Shown here in pieces: positions 36,697 to 46,104 of a stretch of DNA of 64,000 nt. The position numbers were made by a program, and so were the translations under genes. Location: positions 372,001 to 436,000 of the forward strand of contig CAVPHW010000020.1 of NCBI GenBank assembly GCA_963704835.1. Reading direction: 5' to 3'. How positions within the stretch are numbered: the stretch's first letter is position 1; each line of letters opens with the position of its first letter. The notes under the pieces are model-generated. The model ran no database searches, was not told the DNA's origin, and saw only the letters and a program-made list of their open reading frames with translations. Source of the stretch: GCA-2746605 sp963704835 (GTDB lineage: Bacteria; Bacteroidota; Ignavibacteria; Ignavibacteriales; Melioribacteraceae).

Positions 36697-37120
36697 TGGA
36701 AACGGTCCCGATTTACTAGGACTACAGGAAGTTGAAACCCAAAATTTAGTTGACCTTCTTATTGAAAAATATATTGAAAAAACAAAATACAAAGTTGCAT
36801 ATTCTGAATCCCCAGATGTTCGCGGGATTGATAATGCACTCATTTATAATAGTGATATTTTTGGAATTCAATCAATAAATTCTTTGGTTATAATTTTTGA
36901 TGAACCAAAATCTTCAAGAGATATTTTGTACGTTAAATTGATTAGACATTTTGATAAAGAAGAGTTTTTTGTTTTTGTTAACCACTGGCCAAGCAGAAGG
37001 GAAGGATTAAAAGAATCAGAAAAGTTTAGAATTAAAGCTGCAGAAACAGTTATGGATGAAGTAAATAAAATCATTAAAAACAACCATAACTGCGAATATA
37101 ATTATCCTTGGAGATTTTAA
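36689..37120 (+). CDS. EEP-family nuclease/phosphatase, fragment 2 of 4 (frame broken)
   Basis: The second and largest frame. It includes LLGLQEVETQ, with the metal-binding Glu, then RGIDNALIYNSDIFG and VNHWPSRREG, which match the middle of bacterial EEP proteins (nuclease or inositol-phosphatase-like). The apparent ATG at 36689 lies inside the conserved region, so it is not the native start. The frame ends at NNHNC, and one extra base near 37094 leads into fragment 3. Confidence 0.7.
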   Translation: MNDGNGPDLLGLQEVETQNLVDLLIEKYIEKTKYKVAYSESPDVRGIDNALIYNSDIFGIQSINSLVIIFDEPKSSRDILYVKLIRHFDKEEFFVFVNHWPSRREGLKESEKFRIKAAETVMDEVNKIIKNNHNCEYNYPWRF

Positions 37121-37488
37121 TGATTTGCCCTCTAATATTTCAGTTGAGAAAGTTCTAAATGCAAAATCGATTGATTGTGATTCAAAACTTGACGAAGAAG
37201 CAAACTTGTTCAATTTAAGTTATTCTATTTTTAAGAAAGGGGAAGGAAGTTATAAATATAAAGACGATTGGAACATGCTCGATCAGATTATTGTTTCTCG
37301 TTCTTTTGCTTGATAAGATTGGTACTGAATATAAATGCAACTCGTTCGAAATTATCAAACCAGAATTCATGGTAGAAAAAACCGGGAAATATATAGGAAC
37401 ACCATTACCAACTTTTGGAGGTAGAAAATATTTAGGTGGTTATAGTGATCATTTTCCAGTTGGAGCTAAATTTGAGACTATTAAATAA
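37095..37488 (+). pseudogene. EEP-family nuclease/phosphatase, fragments 3 and 4 (frame broken)
   Basis: Fragment 3 reads NIIILGDFNDLPSN, carrying the catalytic GDFND motif, to a stop at 37313. Fragment 4 (from about 37305 to 37488) ends with YLGGYSDHFPVGAKF, the final SDHFPV catalytic block of the fold. The two join as SRSLLDKIG if one T is removed from the TTTT run at 37304-37307. With fragments 1 and 2 all catalytic motifs of one EEP protein of about 350 aa are present in order. The shifts are all single-base gains, so real decay is less likely than sequence error. Confidence 0.65.
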
Positions 37489-37637
37489 AAAATTTAATAT
37501 TAATTTGAAGGTAGGGAAGATAAATAACCCTAAAATTATTATTGACTTTTTTTTATTTAATACTTAACATTAACAAACATATTTTTGCAGTTTAATTAAA
37601 GAATATTTATAAATAATAATTGTGGAGGAACTCTCGC

Positions 37638-38331
37638 ATGCAAATCACAGAAGTATTGGGATCAATTTCCTATATCTTAGCTCAAGTAGATTCTGGTAGT
37701 CCATTATCTTACTTACAAGAAAAATTTACACAAGGTGGTCTTTTCATGTGGCCAATTTTAATTGTACTTAATTATTGGGCTTGCAATATCATTTGTAAAA
37801 ATTTGGTCACTTTCTAGATCAAGTGTTAATACCAAAAAATTTATTGTTCAAGTAAAAGATAAATTAACAAATGGTGGTGTTGAAGAAGCAATGAAATTAT
37901 GTGAGAACACCAGAGGTGCTATTGCATCAGTTTTTCATGCTGGTCTATTAAGAGCGGATGAAGGTGTTGAAGCTGCTGAAAAAGCAATTATGACTTATGG
38001 TGCTATTGAAATGAATTTCTTAGAAAGAGGATTGGTTTGGATTTCATTATTTATTAGTGTTGCCCCTATGATTGGATTCCTTGGTACAGTACAAGGTATG
38101 GTTATTGCTTTTGATGATATTGCTGCTGCTAACCAAATGTCACCGGCTATTGTTGCTAATGGTATTTCTGTTGCTTTGTTAACAACTTTATTTGGATTGA
38201 TTGTTGCAATTATTCTTCAATTCTTTTATAATTATTTTCTATCAAGAATAGATGGAATTGTTGGTGATATGGAAGAAAGTTCAATTGAATTAATTGATTC
38301 GTTGTATTATTTAAATAAAAATAAAAAATGA
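37638..38331 (+). CDS. exbB: MotA/TolQ/ExbB proton-channel protein (one frameshift)
   Basis: ExbB-type inner-membrane proton channel that powers TonB- or Tol-like energy transfer with ExbD. The true start is the ATG at 37638, with a strong GGAGG at 37624-37628. The first frame ends after LFMWPILIVL. One extra base near 37770 shifts into the main frame (IIGLAISFVKIWSLSRSS), which continues to 38331. The family core VWISLFISVAPMIGFLGTVQ and the Thr-rich helix ISVALLTTLFGLIVAIILQF are intact. Two exbD genes follow. The conserved protein on both sides of the shift suggests an assembly indel, not gene loss. Confidence 0.85.
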
Positions 38332-38340
38332 GAAAAATAA

Positions 38341-38882
38341 ATGGTTAATTTCAAAAAAAAGACATAGAGCCGGTGGTGATATTCTCTGCTGCTTCCATGG
38401 CCGATATCACATTTCTTCTGTTATTGTTCTTTCTTGTTACTACCAATATTGATGTTGATACTGGAATTGGACTTGTACTACCAGAATATGTTCCTCCAGA
38501 TGAACGAGTAGATGTGCCAATTTCAGCTGAAAGATTAGTTAATATATTGGTTAATGAAAATGGGGATGTTCTTCTAAACAAAGAAATAATTGCAATTCCT
38601 CAAATAAAAGAACTTTTAAAAGATAGAATTAGAAGTAAAATTGAATTACCAAAGAATAAAAAGTTAATTGTTTCAATTAAAGACTGATAAAGAAACCAAT
38701 TATAATATTTTTATTCAAACTTTAGATCAGGTTGAGTTGGCTTTTGGTGAAGTTAGAGAAGAATATTCATTTGCTACATGGGGAAAGAAAGTCAAGGATC
38801 TGACTGACGAAGAATCGACGAAATTCTAAAAGATAAAGTTTATAAAGTAGTTTCCTTTGCCGAGCCTGAAGCAGTGAAATAA
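38341..38882 (+). CDS. exbD: ExbD/TolR-type biopolymer transport protein 1 (three frameshifts)
   Basis: Reading across three shifts gives one ExbD of about 180 aa. MVNFKKK from the ATG at 38341 joins DIEPVVIFSAASMADITF if the A8 run at 38353-38360 had one more A. The ORF then runs to VSIK near 38681, where one extra base shifts into TDKETNYNIFIQTLDQVELA. Near 38808-38820 a further shift leads to IDEILKDKVYKVVSFAEPE and a stop at 38882. The conserved N-terminal helix with the functional Asp (SMADITFLLLLFFLV) is intact. The C-terminal part is longer than in the second ExbD. The shifts are probably sequence errors. Confidence 0.75.
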
Positions 38883-38896
38883 ATTAAGGAATAAAA

Positions 38897-39310
38897 ATGA
38901 AATTCGAAAAAAAACGCGCTAATTCTAAAACTGAAATATCTACTGCTTCTATGCCGGATATTATTTTTATGCTCTTATTGTTCTTCATGGTTGCTACAAC
39001 TATGAGGGAACAAGAAATTTTCGTTAAATTTAGTCTTCCTGAAGCAAAAGCGGTTCAGAAAATTGAAAATAAGAGACTAGTTTCTTATATCTGGGTTGGT
39101 GATAATGAACGTATTCAAATTGATGATAATATTGTTCTCAAGGAAAAAATTCAAGCAATCATGTATGAAAAAAGGGTTAATTTACCTCAAGTAATTGTTT
39201 CCTTAAGAGTAGATAAAAATTCAAGAATGGGATTGATTACCGATATTCAGCAAAGTTTAAGAAAAGCGGATGCAAGGAGAATAAATTATTCTGCAATTGG
39301 CAAAATGTAA
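38897..39310 (+). CDS. exbD: ExbD/TolR-type biopolymer transport protein 2
   Basis: An intact 137-aa ExbD paralogue with a single N-terminal membrane helix. STASMPDIIFMLLLFFMVAT holds the conserved Asp that carries protons with ExbB. The periplasmic domain ends with ITDIQQSLRKADARRINYSA. It starts 14 bp after the reconstructed end of the first exbD and ends at a strong terminator, so exbB-exbD-exbD form one transcript. Two ExbD proteins beside one ExbB are common in Bacteroidota. Confidence 0.92.
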   Translation: MKFEKKRANSKTEISTASMPDIIFMLLLFFMVATTMREQEIFVKFSLPEAKAVQKIENKRLVSYIWVGDNERIQIDDNIVLKEKIQAIMYEKRVNLPQVIVSLRVDKNSRMGLITDIQQSLRKADARRINYSAIGKM

Positions 39311-39333
39311 TCGTTTTGCTTTGTATTTTTAAG

Positions 39334-39367
39334 AGCAGGTTATATATTTTATAACCTGCTTTTTTTT
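39334..39367 (+). terminator. Rho-independent terminator of the exbB-exbD-exbD operon
   Basis: An 11-bp perfect stem (AGCAGGTTATA and TATAACCTGCT) with a 5-base loop is followed directly by T8. It lies 23 bp after the second exbD stop codon. Confidence 0.95.
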
Positions 39368-39382
39368 AAATAATTATGGTAA

Positions 39383-39838
39383 ATGAAGAGTATGAAATTA
39401 AAAGATAAAATTAATGAAGATCTAAAATTAGCAATGAAAGCCCAAGATAAAATTAAATTGGGTGCTATTAGATCGATAAGAGCACTAATATTAGAATTTG
39501 AAAAAAGTGGAGCTAATAAAGAGTTATCACCGGAAGAAGAAATTTCTATGTTAAGTACGGCAGCTAAAAAAAGGAAAGAATCTATTGAGCAGTTTGAAAA
39601 TGCTGGTCGAACTGAATTAGTTGAAAAGGAAAAGCAAGAATTGGAAGTAATTCAGAATTATTTACCAAAACAATTAGCTGAATCAGAAATACTTGAAAAA
39701 ATAAAAGAATTTGCTTTGGAAATAGGTGCAAACTCAAAAGCTGATTTCCCGAAGTTAATGCCTATCGTAATAAAGAATCTTAAAGGACAAGCGGATGGTG
39801 CAACAATTAGAAAAATGGTTGAGAAAGCTTTAGGATAA
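39383..39838 (+). CDS. YqeY/GatB-tail domain protein
   Basis: A 151-aa protein of the YqeY family, whose fold resembles the tail domain of GatB and may bind tRNA. Typical segments are LKLAMKAQDKIKLGAIRSIR, AAKKRKESIEQFENAGR and QNYLPKQLAESEI, ending in ATIRKMVEKALG. The start is ATG at 39383 or a second ATG at 39392. No catalytic role is established for the family. cvpA follows after 3 bp. Confidence 0.92.
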   Translation: MKSMKLKDKINEDLKLAMKAQDKIKLGAIRSIRALILEFEKSGANKELSPEEEISMLSTAAKKRKESIEQFENAGRTELVEKEKQELEVIQNYLPKQLAESEILEKIKEFALEIGANSKADFPKLMPIVIKNLKGQADGATIRKMVEKALG

Positions 39839-39841
39839 AAC

Positions 39842-40420
39842 TTGAATTATATTGATTATATTTTACTTGCTATTATATTTATTGGATTCGTCCTTGGTTA
39901 TAAGGATGGATTAGTAAGAAAACTAATAGGATTAGCAGGTTTAATAGGGGCCATTTACGTTTCAATTACCTATGCTTCTAAACTTGGAGAAGAACTTTCA
40001 CCAATGTTTAATAACGAAATATATTTGGCTAAAATTGTAGCTGGTTTCATTTTGTTTCTGGCTGCTATTTTACTCGTTTCAATCATTAAAAGAATTATTC
40101 ATCCAGTCGATAAGGTAAACAAATTTCTTAATCAGCTTTCTGGAGGAATTGCCGGAACATTGCAAATGGTTTTTTTTGCAAGTTTGTTTTTGTTACTCCT
40201 AAATGTTTTTAGCATTCCTGAGCAGGCAGATAAGGATGATTCTGTTTTATATTCTTCCATCTATAGTGTTACACCAAGCTTAATTGATCTTATTGTCGGC
40301 TCTGATTTTAAAACAGAAGGATTTTTGAAAGATTATATAAACAGCAAGGATGATGAAGAAATCCCCGAAGAATTTTTATATCCAGTAGATTTAGACTCTC
40401 TTGATTTAAATAATGATTAG
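39842..40420 (+). CDS. cvpA: CvpA family membrane protein
   Basis: A 192-aa inner-membrane protein with about four helices in the order typical of CvpA: DYILLAIIFIGFVLGYKDG, a second helix near LIGLAGLIGAIYVSITYAS, then VAGFILFLAAILLV, and the block LNQLSGGIAGTLQMVFFASL. The tail is acidic. The start is a TTG at 39842. It overlaps mutS2 by 8 bp, and cvpA near mutS2 is a known arrangement (for example in Bacillus). Its role is poorly defined; it is linked to envelope stress in some bacteria. Confidence 0.9.
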   Translation: MNYIDYILLAIIFIGFVLGYKDGLVRKLIGLAGLIGAIYVSITYASKLGEELSPMFNNEIYLAKIVAGFILFLAAILLVSIIKRIIHPVDKVNKFLNQLSGGIAGTLQMVFFASLFLLLLNVFSIPEQADKDDSVLYSSIYSVTPSLIDLIVGSDFKTEGFLKDYINSKDDEEIPEEFLYPVDLDSLDLNND

Positions 40421-42758
40421 TGAAATTGTTTTAGAAAAGCTAGAGTACCAAAAAGTACTTAATCATATTGCCTCATATTGTACAACGGAACTTGGCACTT
40501 CATCGCTGCAAAACCTTAAACCATTTGCCAACCAAGAAATGGCGGAATTGAGGGGGAATTATGCTTGTGAAGCAAAAGATATCTTAATCAATTTTGATTA
40601 TCCACCACTTTCTTATCTCCCCGATTTACAAAGAGTTCTGACTCAGAGTAGAATCCAAGGTACAATATTAAAAAAAGATGAAATTAGAAAAACTCTTGAA
40701 CTTGCTCAGAGCTCAAGAAAAGTTTATTCATTTCTAAAAACCAATGCAGAATCTTCCAACCTGTATAAAAATTATAGAGACAATTATTTTATCGACAAAA
40801 ATTTTGAATCCTTAATTTCTCGTGTATTTAATGAAAGTGGCGAGATAAGCGATAATGCTAGTACAAAACTTGCAGATATTAGAAAAGAGATAATTACAAA
40901 AAGTTCTTACCTAACTAAAATTGTTGAAAAGCTCCTTAAAGATTTAAGTAATTCGTATTTAGTTCAGGATGAATATGTTACTCAGAGAGATGGAAGATTA
41001 GTTTTGCCTATTAAAGCTGAACACAAAAGACATATAAAAGGTTTCATTCACTCAGAATCAAATACCGGGCAAACTGTTTATATTGAACCTGAACAAACTT
41101 TAGAGTTAAACAATGAAATTCTTTCTTTAACATTTGCTGAGAAACGAGAAATTGAAAGAATCCTAAAGGAAATCACTATCGTTATTGGTAATGCTTCTTA
41201 TGAATTACAAAATGCTTATAGCACTTTAACTGATTTGGATATCATTTTTGCAATTGCAAAATATTCCATGGAGATATTAGGTTCTTTTCCCAGAATAAAT
41301 ACCAATAGATTAATAAAAATTATTGATGCAAGACATCCGATTCTTTTAAAGAAATTGGGCATTGAAAAAACAATACCCTTGAACTTTAACTTTGAAAACA
41401 ACAATGTAACACTAATTACTGGACCTAATGCAGGTGGAAAAACTGTAGTTCTAAAAACAATTGGATTGATATCTTTGTTAGTGCAAACAGGAATTCATGT
41501 TCCCGTACATCCAGATTCAGATTTTATTTTCTTTGATAACGTTATGTTGGATATTGGTGATGAACAATCTCTGGAAGATGATTTATCAACTTTTAGTTCG
41601 CATTTAACAAATATTAAAAACATTTTGCAGCAAGCTAATAAGAATTCTTTAATATTGATCGATGAAATTGGTACAGGCACAGATCCGACTGAAGGGACTG
41701 CTTTGGCAACTGCTTTTTTAATAAAAATGGTTGAATTAGAATCAATGGTAGTTGCCACAACACATCATGGAAATTTAAAAATAATTGCTTCAGAATTGGA
41801 CCACTTTCAAAATGCATCGATGGAGTATGATATTGAAAATTTTTCTCCAACCTATAAGTTTCGACAAGGAATGCCTGGATCCAGCTATGCTTTTGAAGTG
41901 GCTTATAAAATTGGTTTAGATAAAGAAACTATTAACCTGGCAAAAGAGTATTTGGATCCTGACAAAAATAAGGTTGAAACCTTCATAATAGAATTAGAAA
42001 ATAAGTCACTTGAATTGACAAAAAGATTAAATCAACTTGAAATTGAAAATACCAGACTTAGCGGATTGACAAGTTTATACGAGCGTGAGAATAATAAGTT
42101 AAAGGAACAAAAAGAAAGTATTATTAAGGAAACTAAACACAAGGCTGAAAAATTTCTTAATGATATTAATAGTCAGTTTGAGAATACGATTAAAAGAATT
42201 GTAGAATCAAACGCAGAAAAAAAAGTGATAAAAGAAGAAAAGAAGAAAATTGATAATATCAAAAGTGCGATAGAAACAAATTATAATTTACCTTTACAGA
42301 AAATAACCCCAAAAGAAAGTTTCATTTTAGGTGATTATGTTAAGTTAGAAGAATCAACGACAAGTGGGGAAATAATTGAGATTGATGACGATAAAAAAAT
42401 TGCAACAATCAATACCGGTAGTTTACGAATCAAGGTTAAATTAAAAAGTATTGTTCACACCCAAAGAAAAAAGGAAAAATTGAAAGATGTTTTTTCGTTT
42501 TCCCAAAGTGATTTTGGCAGTTCGCTGTTAGATATTCGAGGAAGAAGACCTGAAGAAATTGAATTTGAATTGATCAAGTATATTGATGAAGCATCATTAG
42601 CTAATCTAAAAAATATAGAAATTATTCATGGAAAGGGAACTGGAGCATTGAGAGAAACCGTTCATATAATTCTTAAAGAGCATGAATTAGTAAAATCATT
42701 TGAACTTGCAACCGAGGAATTTGGAGGTGCTGGCGCAACTTTAGTTATGCTAAAATAA
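40413..42758 (+). CDS. mutS2: Endonuclease MutS2
   Basis: 781 aa. The MutS core holds a Walker A TGPNAGGKTVVLKTIG and Walker B SLILIDEIGTGTDPTEG. A long coiled coil follows (about residues 510-610), then a C-terminal Smr domain with LDIRGRRPEEIE and the HGKGTGALR block. MutS2 acts on recombination intermediates or collided ribosomes, not on mismatch repair. The N-terminal mismatch-recognition domains of MutS1 are absent, as expected. The start overlaps cvpA by 8 bp. The length is normal. Confidence 0.96.
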   Translation: MISEIVLEKLEYQKVLNHIASYCTTELGTSSLQNLKPFANQEMAELRGNYACEAKDILINFDYPPLSYLPDLQRVLTQSRIQGTILKKDEIRKTLELAQSSRKVYSFLKTNAESSNLYKNYRDNYFIDKNFESLISRVFNESGEISDNASTKLADIRKEIITKSSYLTKIVEKLLKDLSNSYLVQDEYVTQRDGRLVLPIKAEHKRHIKGFIHSESNTGQTVYIEPEQTLELNNEILSLTFAEKREIERILKEITIVIGNASYELQNAYSTLTDLDIIFAIAKYSMEILGSFPRINTNRLIKIIDARHPILLKKLGIEKTIPLNFNFENNNVTLITGPNAGGKTVVLKTIGLISLLVQTGIHVPVHPDSDFIFFDNVMLDIGDEQSLEDDLSTFSSHLTNIKNILQQANKNSLILIDEIGTGTDPTEGTALATAFLIKMVELESMVVATTHHGNLKIIASELDHFQNASMEYDIENFSPTYKFRQGMPGSSYAFEVAYKIGLDKETINLAKEYLDPDKNKVETFIIELENKSLELTKRLNQLEIENTRLSGLTSLYERENNKLKEQKESIIKETKHKAEKFLNDINSQFENTIKRIVESNAEKKVIKEEKKKIDNIKSAIETNYNLPLQKITPKESFILGDYVKLEESTTSGEIIEIDDDKKIATINTGSLRIKVKLKSIVHTQRKKEKLKDVFSFSQSDFGSSLLDIRGRRPEEIEFELIKYIDEASLANLKNIEIIHGKGTGALRETVHIILKEHELVKSFELATEEFGGAGATLVMLK

Positions 42759-42818
42759 TTTTTTAATAATCATTAAATTTTAATATTTTGTGTCTGATTA
42801 TCAAACATTCTGGAATAA

Positions 42819-44315
42819 ATGATAAAGAAAATACTTATTGCTAACAGAGGTGAAATTGCTGTTAGAATTATAAAAGCTTGCAGGGAACTTGGAATAATTT
42901 CTGCATCAATCTATTCAGATTCTGATGTAAATTCTCAACATGTCAGGCTTGCAGATGAAGCATATCATATAGGTCCCTCAAACAGCTTAGAATCATATCT
43001 TAGTATCGAAAAAGTTATTAGTAAAGCTTTAGAAATTAAAGCTGACGCAATTCATCCAGGTTATGGATTTTTTTCTGAGAATGCTGAATTCATAAAAAGA
43101 GTTACTGAAGCAGGAATAATTTTTATCGGACCTAGTTATCAATCAGTTGAAATGATGGGAAGTAAAACTGCAGCTAGAACCTTAATGTCAAAACATAGTG
43201 TTCCTATCGTTCCTGGTACCATCAAACCAATTGAGACATTAGACGATGCGAAAAATATTGCTGTGGAAATTGGGTTCCCAATCATGATCAAAGCTTCTGC
43301 CGGTGGTGGTGGAAAGGGAATGAGGAAAGTCTCAAGAATTGAGGAACTTGAAGAAAGTATAAATCGTGCAAAAAATGAGGCTCAAAAAGCATTTGGAAAT
43401 TCCGATCTTTATATCGAAAAGTTTATAGAAAACCCAAAACATATTGAAGTTCAAATAATTGGTGATAAATTTGGCAATTATGTTCACCTTTTTGAGAGGG
43501 AATGTTCAATTCAAAGAAGGCATCAAAAAGTTGTTGAAGAAGCTCCCTCGAGCTCAATTAATAAGGATTTAAGAGATAAAGCAACCAAGATTGCTTTAGA
43601 TGCTGCAAAAGCATGTAATTATTATAATGCTGGCACAATTGAGTTATTATACGATCAGAACGAAAGTTTTTATTTCCTTGAGATGAACACACGTTTACAA
43701 GTAGAACATCCTGTTACTGAGATGATTACAGGAATTGACATAGTAAAAGAGCAAATAAGGATTGCTGATGGGAAAGAACTTTCAGTTAAGCAAGAGGAGA
43801 TAAAAATTAACGGTCATTCAATCGAGTGCAGAATTTACGCCGAAGACGTTGATAATAATTTTGCTCCTTCAACTGGTAAAATTGTTCATTACAGCATTCC
43901 CTCCGGTCCTGGAATTAGAGTTGATAGCGGAATTGATGTAAATTCAGATGTGACAATTTATTATGATCCCATACTATCAAAATTGGTTTCGTTGGGAAGA
44001 AATAGGGAAGAGGCTATTGTTAGAATGCAGAGAGCATTAAAAGAGTTTCAGATTAGTGGAATAAAGACAAATCTAAATTTATTTCACTGGATTTTAGATC
44101 ATATAAAATTTAAAGATTCTTCTTTTGACATTAATTTTTTAGATAACGATCTGCTTCCACTTGTTCCAAACAAATGGAGGGAAAACATAAATGAAGATTA
44201 TAGTAAAGTGGCTTCGATTTTGGGAGCATACTTAAAATCTAGAGAAAAATCTCTTAAGGTAGTCCAAATAAAAACTTCAAAATTTAATAATTGGGATACT
44301 CAAAATCATGAATGA
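42819..44315 (+). CDS. Biotin carboxylase subunit of an acyl-CoA (or acetyl-CoA) carboxylase
   Basis: A 498-aa ATP-grasp enzyme that carboxylates biotin with bicarbonate and ATP. The N-terminal block KILIANRGEIAVRIIKACRE, the glycine-rich ATP lid ASAGGGGKGMRKVS, RECSIQRRHQKVVEEAP and EMNTRLQVEHPVTE are all intact. The biotin carrier gene overlaps its end by 8 bp, so the two are a pair. The carboxyltransferase partner may be the protein at 1.9-3.5 kb. The pair could also serve acetyl-CoA carboxylase, so I leave the symbol empty. Confidence 0.93.
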   Translation: MIKKILIANRGEIAVRIIKACRELGIISASIYSDSDVNSQHVRLADEAYHIGPSNSLESYLSIEKVISKALEIKADAIHPGYGFFSENAEFIKRVTEAGIIFIGPSYQSVEMMGSKTAARTLMSKHSVPIVPGTIKPIETLDDAKNIAVEIGFPIMIKASAGGGGKGMRKVSRIEELEESINRAKNEAQKAFGNSDLYIEKFIENPKHIEVQIIGDKFGNYVHLFERECSIQRRHQKVVEEAPSSSINKDLRDKATKIALDAAKACNYYNAGTIELLYDQNESFYFLEMNTRLQVEHPVTEMITGIDIVKEQIRIADGKELSVKQEEIKINGHSIECRIYAEDVDNNFAPSTGKIVHYSIPSGPGIRVDSGIDVNSDVTIYYDPILSKLVSLGRNREEAIVRMQRALKEFQISGIKTNLNLFHWILDHIKFKDSSFDINFLDNDLLPLVPNKWRENINEDYSKVASILGAYLKSREKSLKVVQIKTSKFNNWDTQNHE

Positions 44316-44808
44316 TTTTGTAGCTACAATTGACAATAAAAAGAAAAAGATAAATTTTAGTGACTTTAATAAACTTGTCATCGATAATGAGACATTCAAT
44401 TACCAAGTTGATCAATTATCAGAGCAAACATTTAAAGTTACACTTGATAATAAGATATATATTCTTACAAAAACTAATTCACTCAATGGTGATTATGTTT
44501 TTTTAGTTGATGGTCATTATTTTGATTTATCAGTAAAAACCGCTGTTGAAGAAAAAGCTGCTCTATTGTTAAATCAGAAAAATGTGAAAGATACAGATGG
44601 AAAAATATTTTCACCAATGCCAGGGTTAATTGTAAAATTGTATAAAAAAGTTGGTGAAGAAATTAAGCAAGGTGATCCAATTATCCTTCTTGAAGCCATG
44701 AAAATGGAAAATGAAATACTTGCAACAAAAACCGGTATTATAAAAGAAATAAAGGTACAAGAAGGGGTTTCTGTTGAAAAAAAACAACTCTTAGTTGTAA
44801 TAAATTAA
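44308..44808 (+). CDS. Biotin carboxyl carrier protein
   Basis: A 166-aa carrier. The C-terminal biotinyl domain has the lysine site EAMKMENEI, preceded by KIFSPMPGLIVKLYKKVGE and followed by TGIIKEIKVQEGVSVEK. The first 90 residues form a less conserved domain resembling the linker of propionyl- or methylcrotonoyl-CoA carboxylase carriers. It overlaps the biotin carboxylase gene by 8 bp. The carboxylated biotin would be presented to a separate carboxyltransferase. Confidence 0.93.
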   Translation: MNDFVATIDNKKKKINFSDFNKLVIDNETFNYQVDQLSEQTFKVTLDNKIYILTKTNSLNGDYVFLVDGHYFDLSVKTAVEEKAALLLNQKNVKDTDGKIFSPMPGLIVKLYKKVGEEIKQGDPIILLEAMKMENEILATKTGIIKEIKVQEGVSVEKKQLLVVIN

Positions 44809-44827
44809 ATAGATTAGGAAAAGTTTT

Positions 44828-46093
44828 GTGTATAAATTCATTTATATAACCATACTAATACTGATTTTATTAGCTAATAATACTTTGGGCAGTGGTTTTA
44901 AGATAAATGAACTTGGAGCAAGAGCAACCGGTCTTGCTGGTGCTTTTACAGGATTAGCAAATGATCCTTCAACTATATACTTTAATCCTGCAGGTATTAC
45001 ACAAATTAATGGAACTCACTTTTTAGGTGGATTAACTTTAGTCTTTCCAAATAACTCATTCAAAGGTCCATACCCAGAAATTTCAGAAAGTAAAAACGAA
45101 TTACAGGTAAACACCCCAATCCATTTATATGCAACTCACCAGATTAATGAAAAACTATTTTTGGGAGTTGGAATTGTTAACAATTACCAGCTTGGCAAAT
45201 CTTGGAAGGATGATTGGGTTGGAAGATTCGTATCAGTTGAAAGTAAAATAAATATCTTAACCTTTGATGCAATAGCAGCTTATAAAATATCAAATGAGGT
45301 TTCGTTGGGTTTTGGATATTCACTAGCCTACGGAGATATATTATTTGGAAAAAGTTTAAATTTGTCGCCCTTTAATTCAGAGAGTTATTTGGAATTAGAA
45401 GGGAATGGTTTTGGAGCTGGTTTTGTTGCGGGACTGTTTTTCCATCCTATTAAATCATTGTCATTTGGACTATCCTATAGAAGTCAAGTTAAAATTGATT
45501 ATAAAGGAGAAGCTGTTACTTCTAATAATGACGATCAATTAATTGATGTGCTCCCATATGGAAAGATTAATACTCCTATCACTTATCCGGAAAATATTTC
45601 AATAGGGATCGCAATTAAACCTTTTAAATATTTTACTTTTACTGCTGATTACGAATATGTTGCTTGGGATAGTTATGATAAAAATGAATTTCAATTTTCG
45701 GAATTTACAGATTTAGAATCAGAAGAATTACTCATTCTATCTTCAAAAACTGGATTTGTGAATGGATTTTCGGCTCGGCTTGGAGTAGAGTTTGACTACT
45801 CCAGAAAAACAACATTAAGAGCTGGATTTTTGTACGATAAAAATTCTGTTAAAGATGAATTGTTAAGTCCTAGCTTTCCTAATTCTGATAAACTAGGTAT
45901 TTCTTTCGGGGGAACATATAATCTAAGCCAGAAAGTTTCTTTAGATGCAGCTTATCAATTCATAAGATATGACGAAAGAAATATTTCTAATTCTCTTGTT
46001 AGCTATAGTGGTCTAAATGGTCTTTTACCAATGAATGGTATTTATAATACTATGGTACATATATTTTCTTTATCCATCGCTTACAGTTTATAA
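44828..46093 (+). CDS. OmpP1/FadL/TodX-type outer-membrane transporter
   Basis: 421 aa with a signal peptide (YITILILILLANNTLG) and a FadL-type N-terminal plug, SGFKINELGARATGLAGAFT followed by NDPSTIYFNPAGI. The rest is a beta barrel with alternating aromatic strands, ending in SIAYSL. FadL proteins move long-chain fatty acids or other hydrophobic compounds across the outer membrane. The start is a GTG at 44828. The SGNH-type lipoprotein gene starts 11 bp downstream and is probably co-transcribed, as in several Bacteroidota. Confidence 0.92.
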   Translation: MYKFIYITILILILLANNTLGSGFKINELGARATGLAGAFTGLANDPSTIYFNPAGITQINGTHFLGGLTLVFPNNSFKGPYPEISESKNELQVNTPIHLYATHQINEKLFLGVGIVNNYQLGKSWKDDWVGRFVSVESKINILTFDAIAAYKISNEVSLGFGYSLAYGDILFGKSLNLSPFNSESYLELEGNGFGAGFVAGLFFHPIKSLSFGLSYRSQVKIDYKGEAVTSNNDDQLIDVLPYGKINTPITYPENISIGIAIKPFKYFTFTADYEYVAWDSYDKNEFQFSEFTDLESEELLILSSKTGFVNGFSARLGVEFDYSRKTTLRAGFLYDKNSVKDELLSPSFPNSDKLGISFGGTYNLSQKVSLDAAYQFIRYDERNISNSLVSYSGLNGLLPMNGIYNTMVHIFSLSIAYSL

Positions 46094-46104
46094 TATAAAA
46101 TGAT

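Noticed and set aside
38351..38581. A minus-strand ORF opposite the first exbD.
   Set aside because: It is antisense to a clear ExbD sequence, with no ribosome binding site or recognisable domain; a shadow of the real gene.
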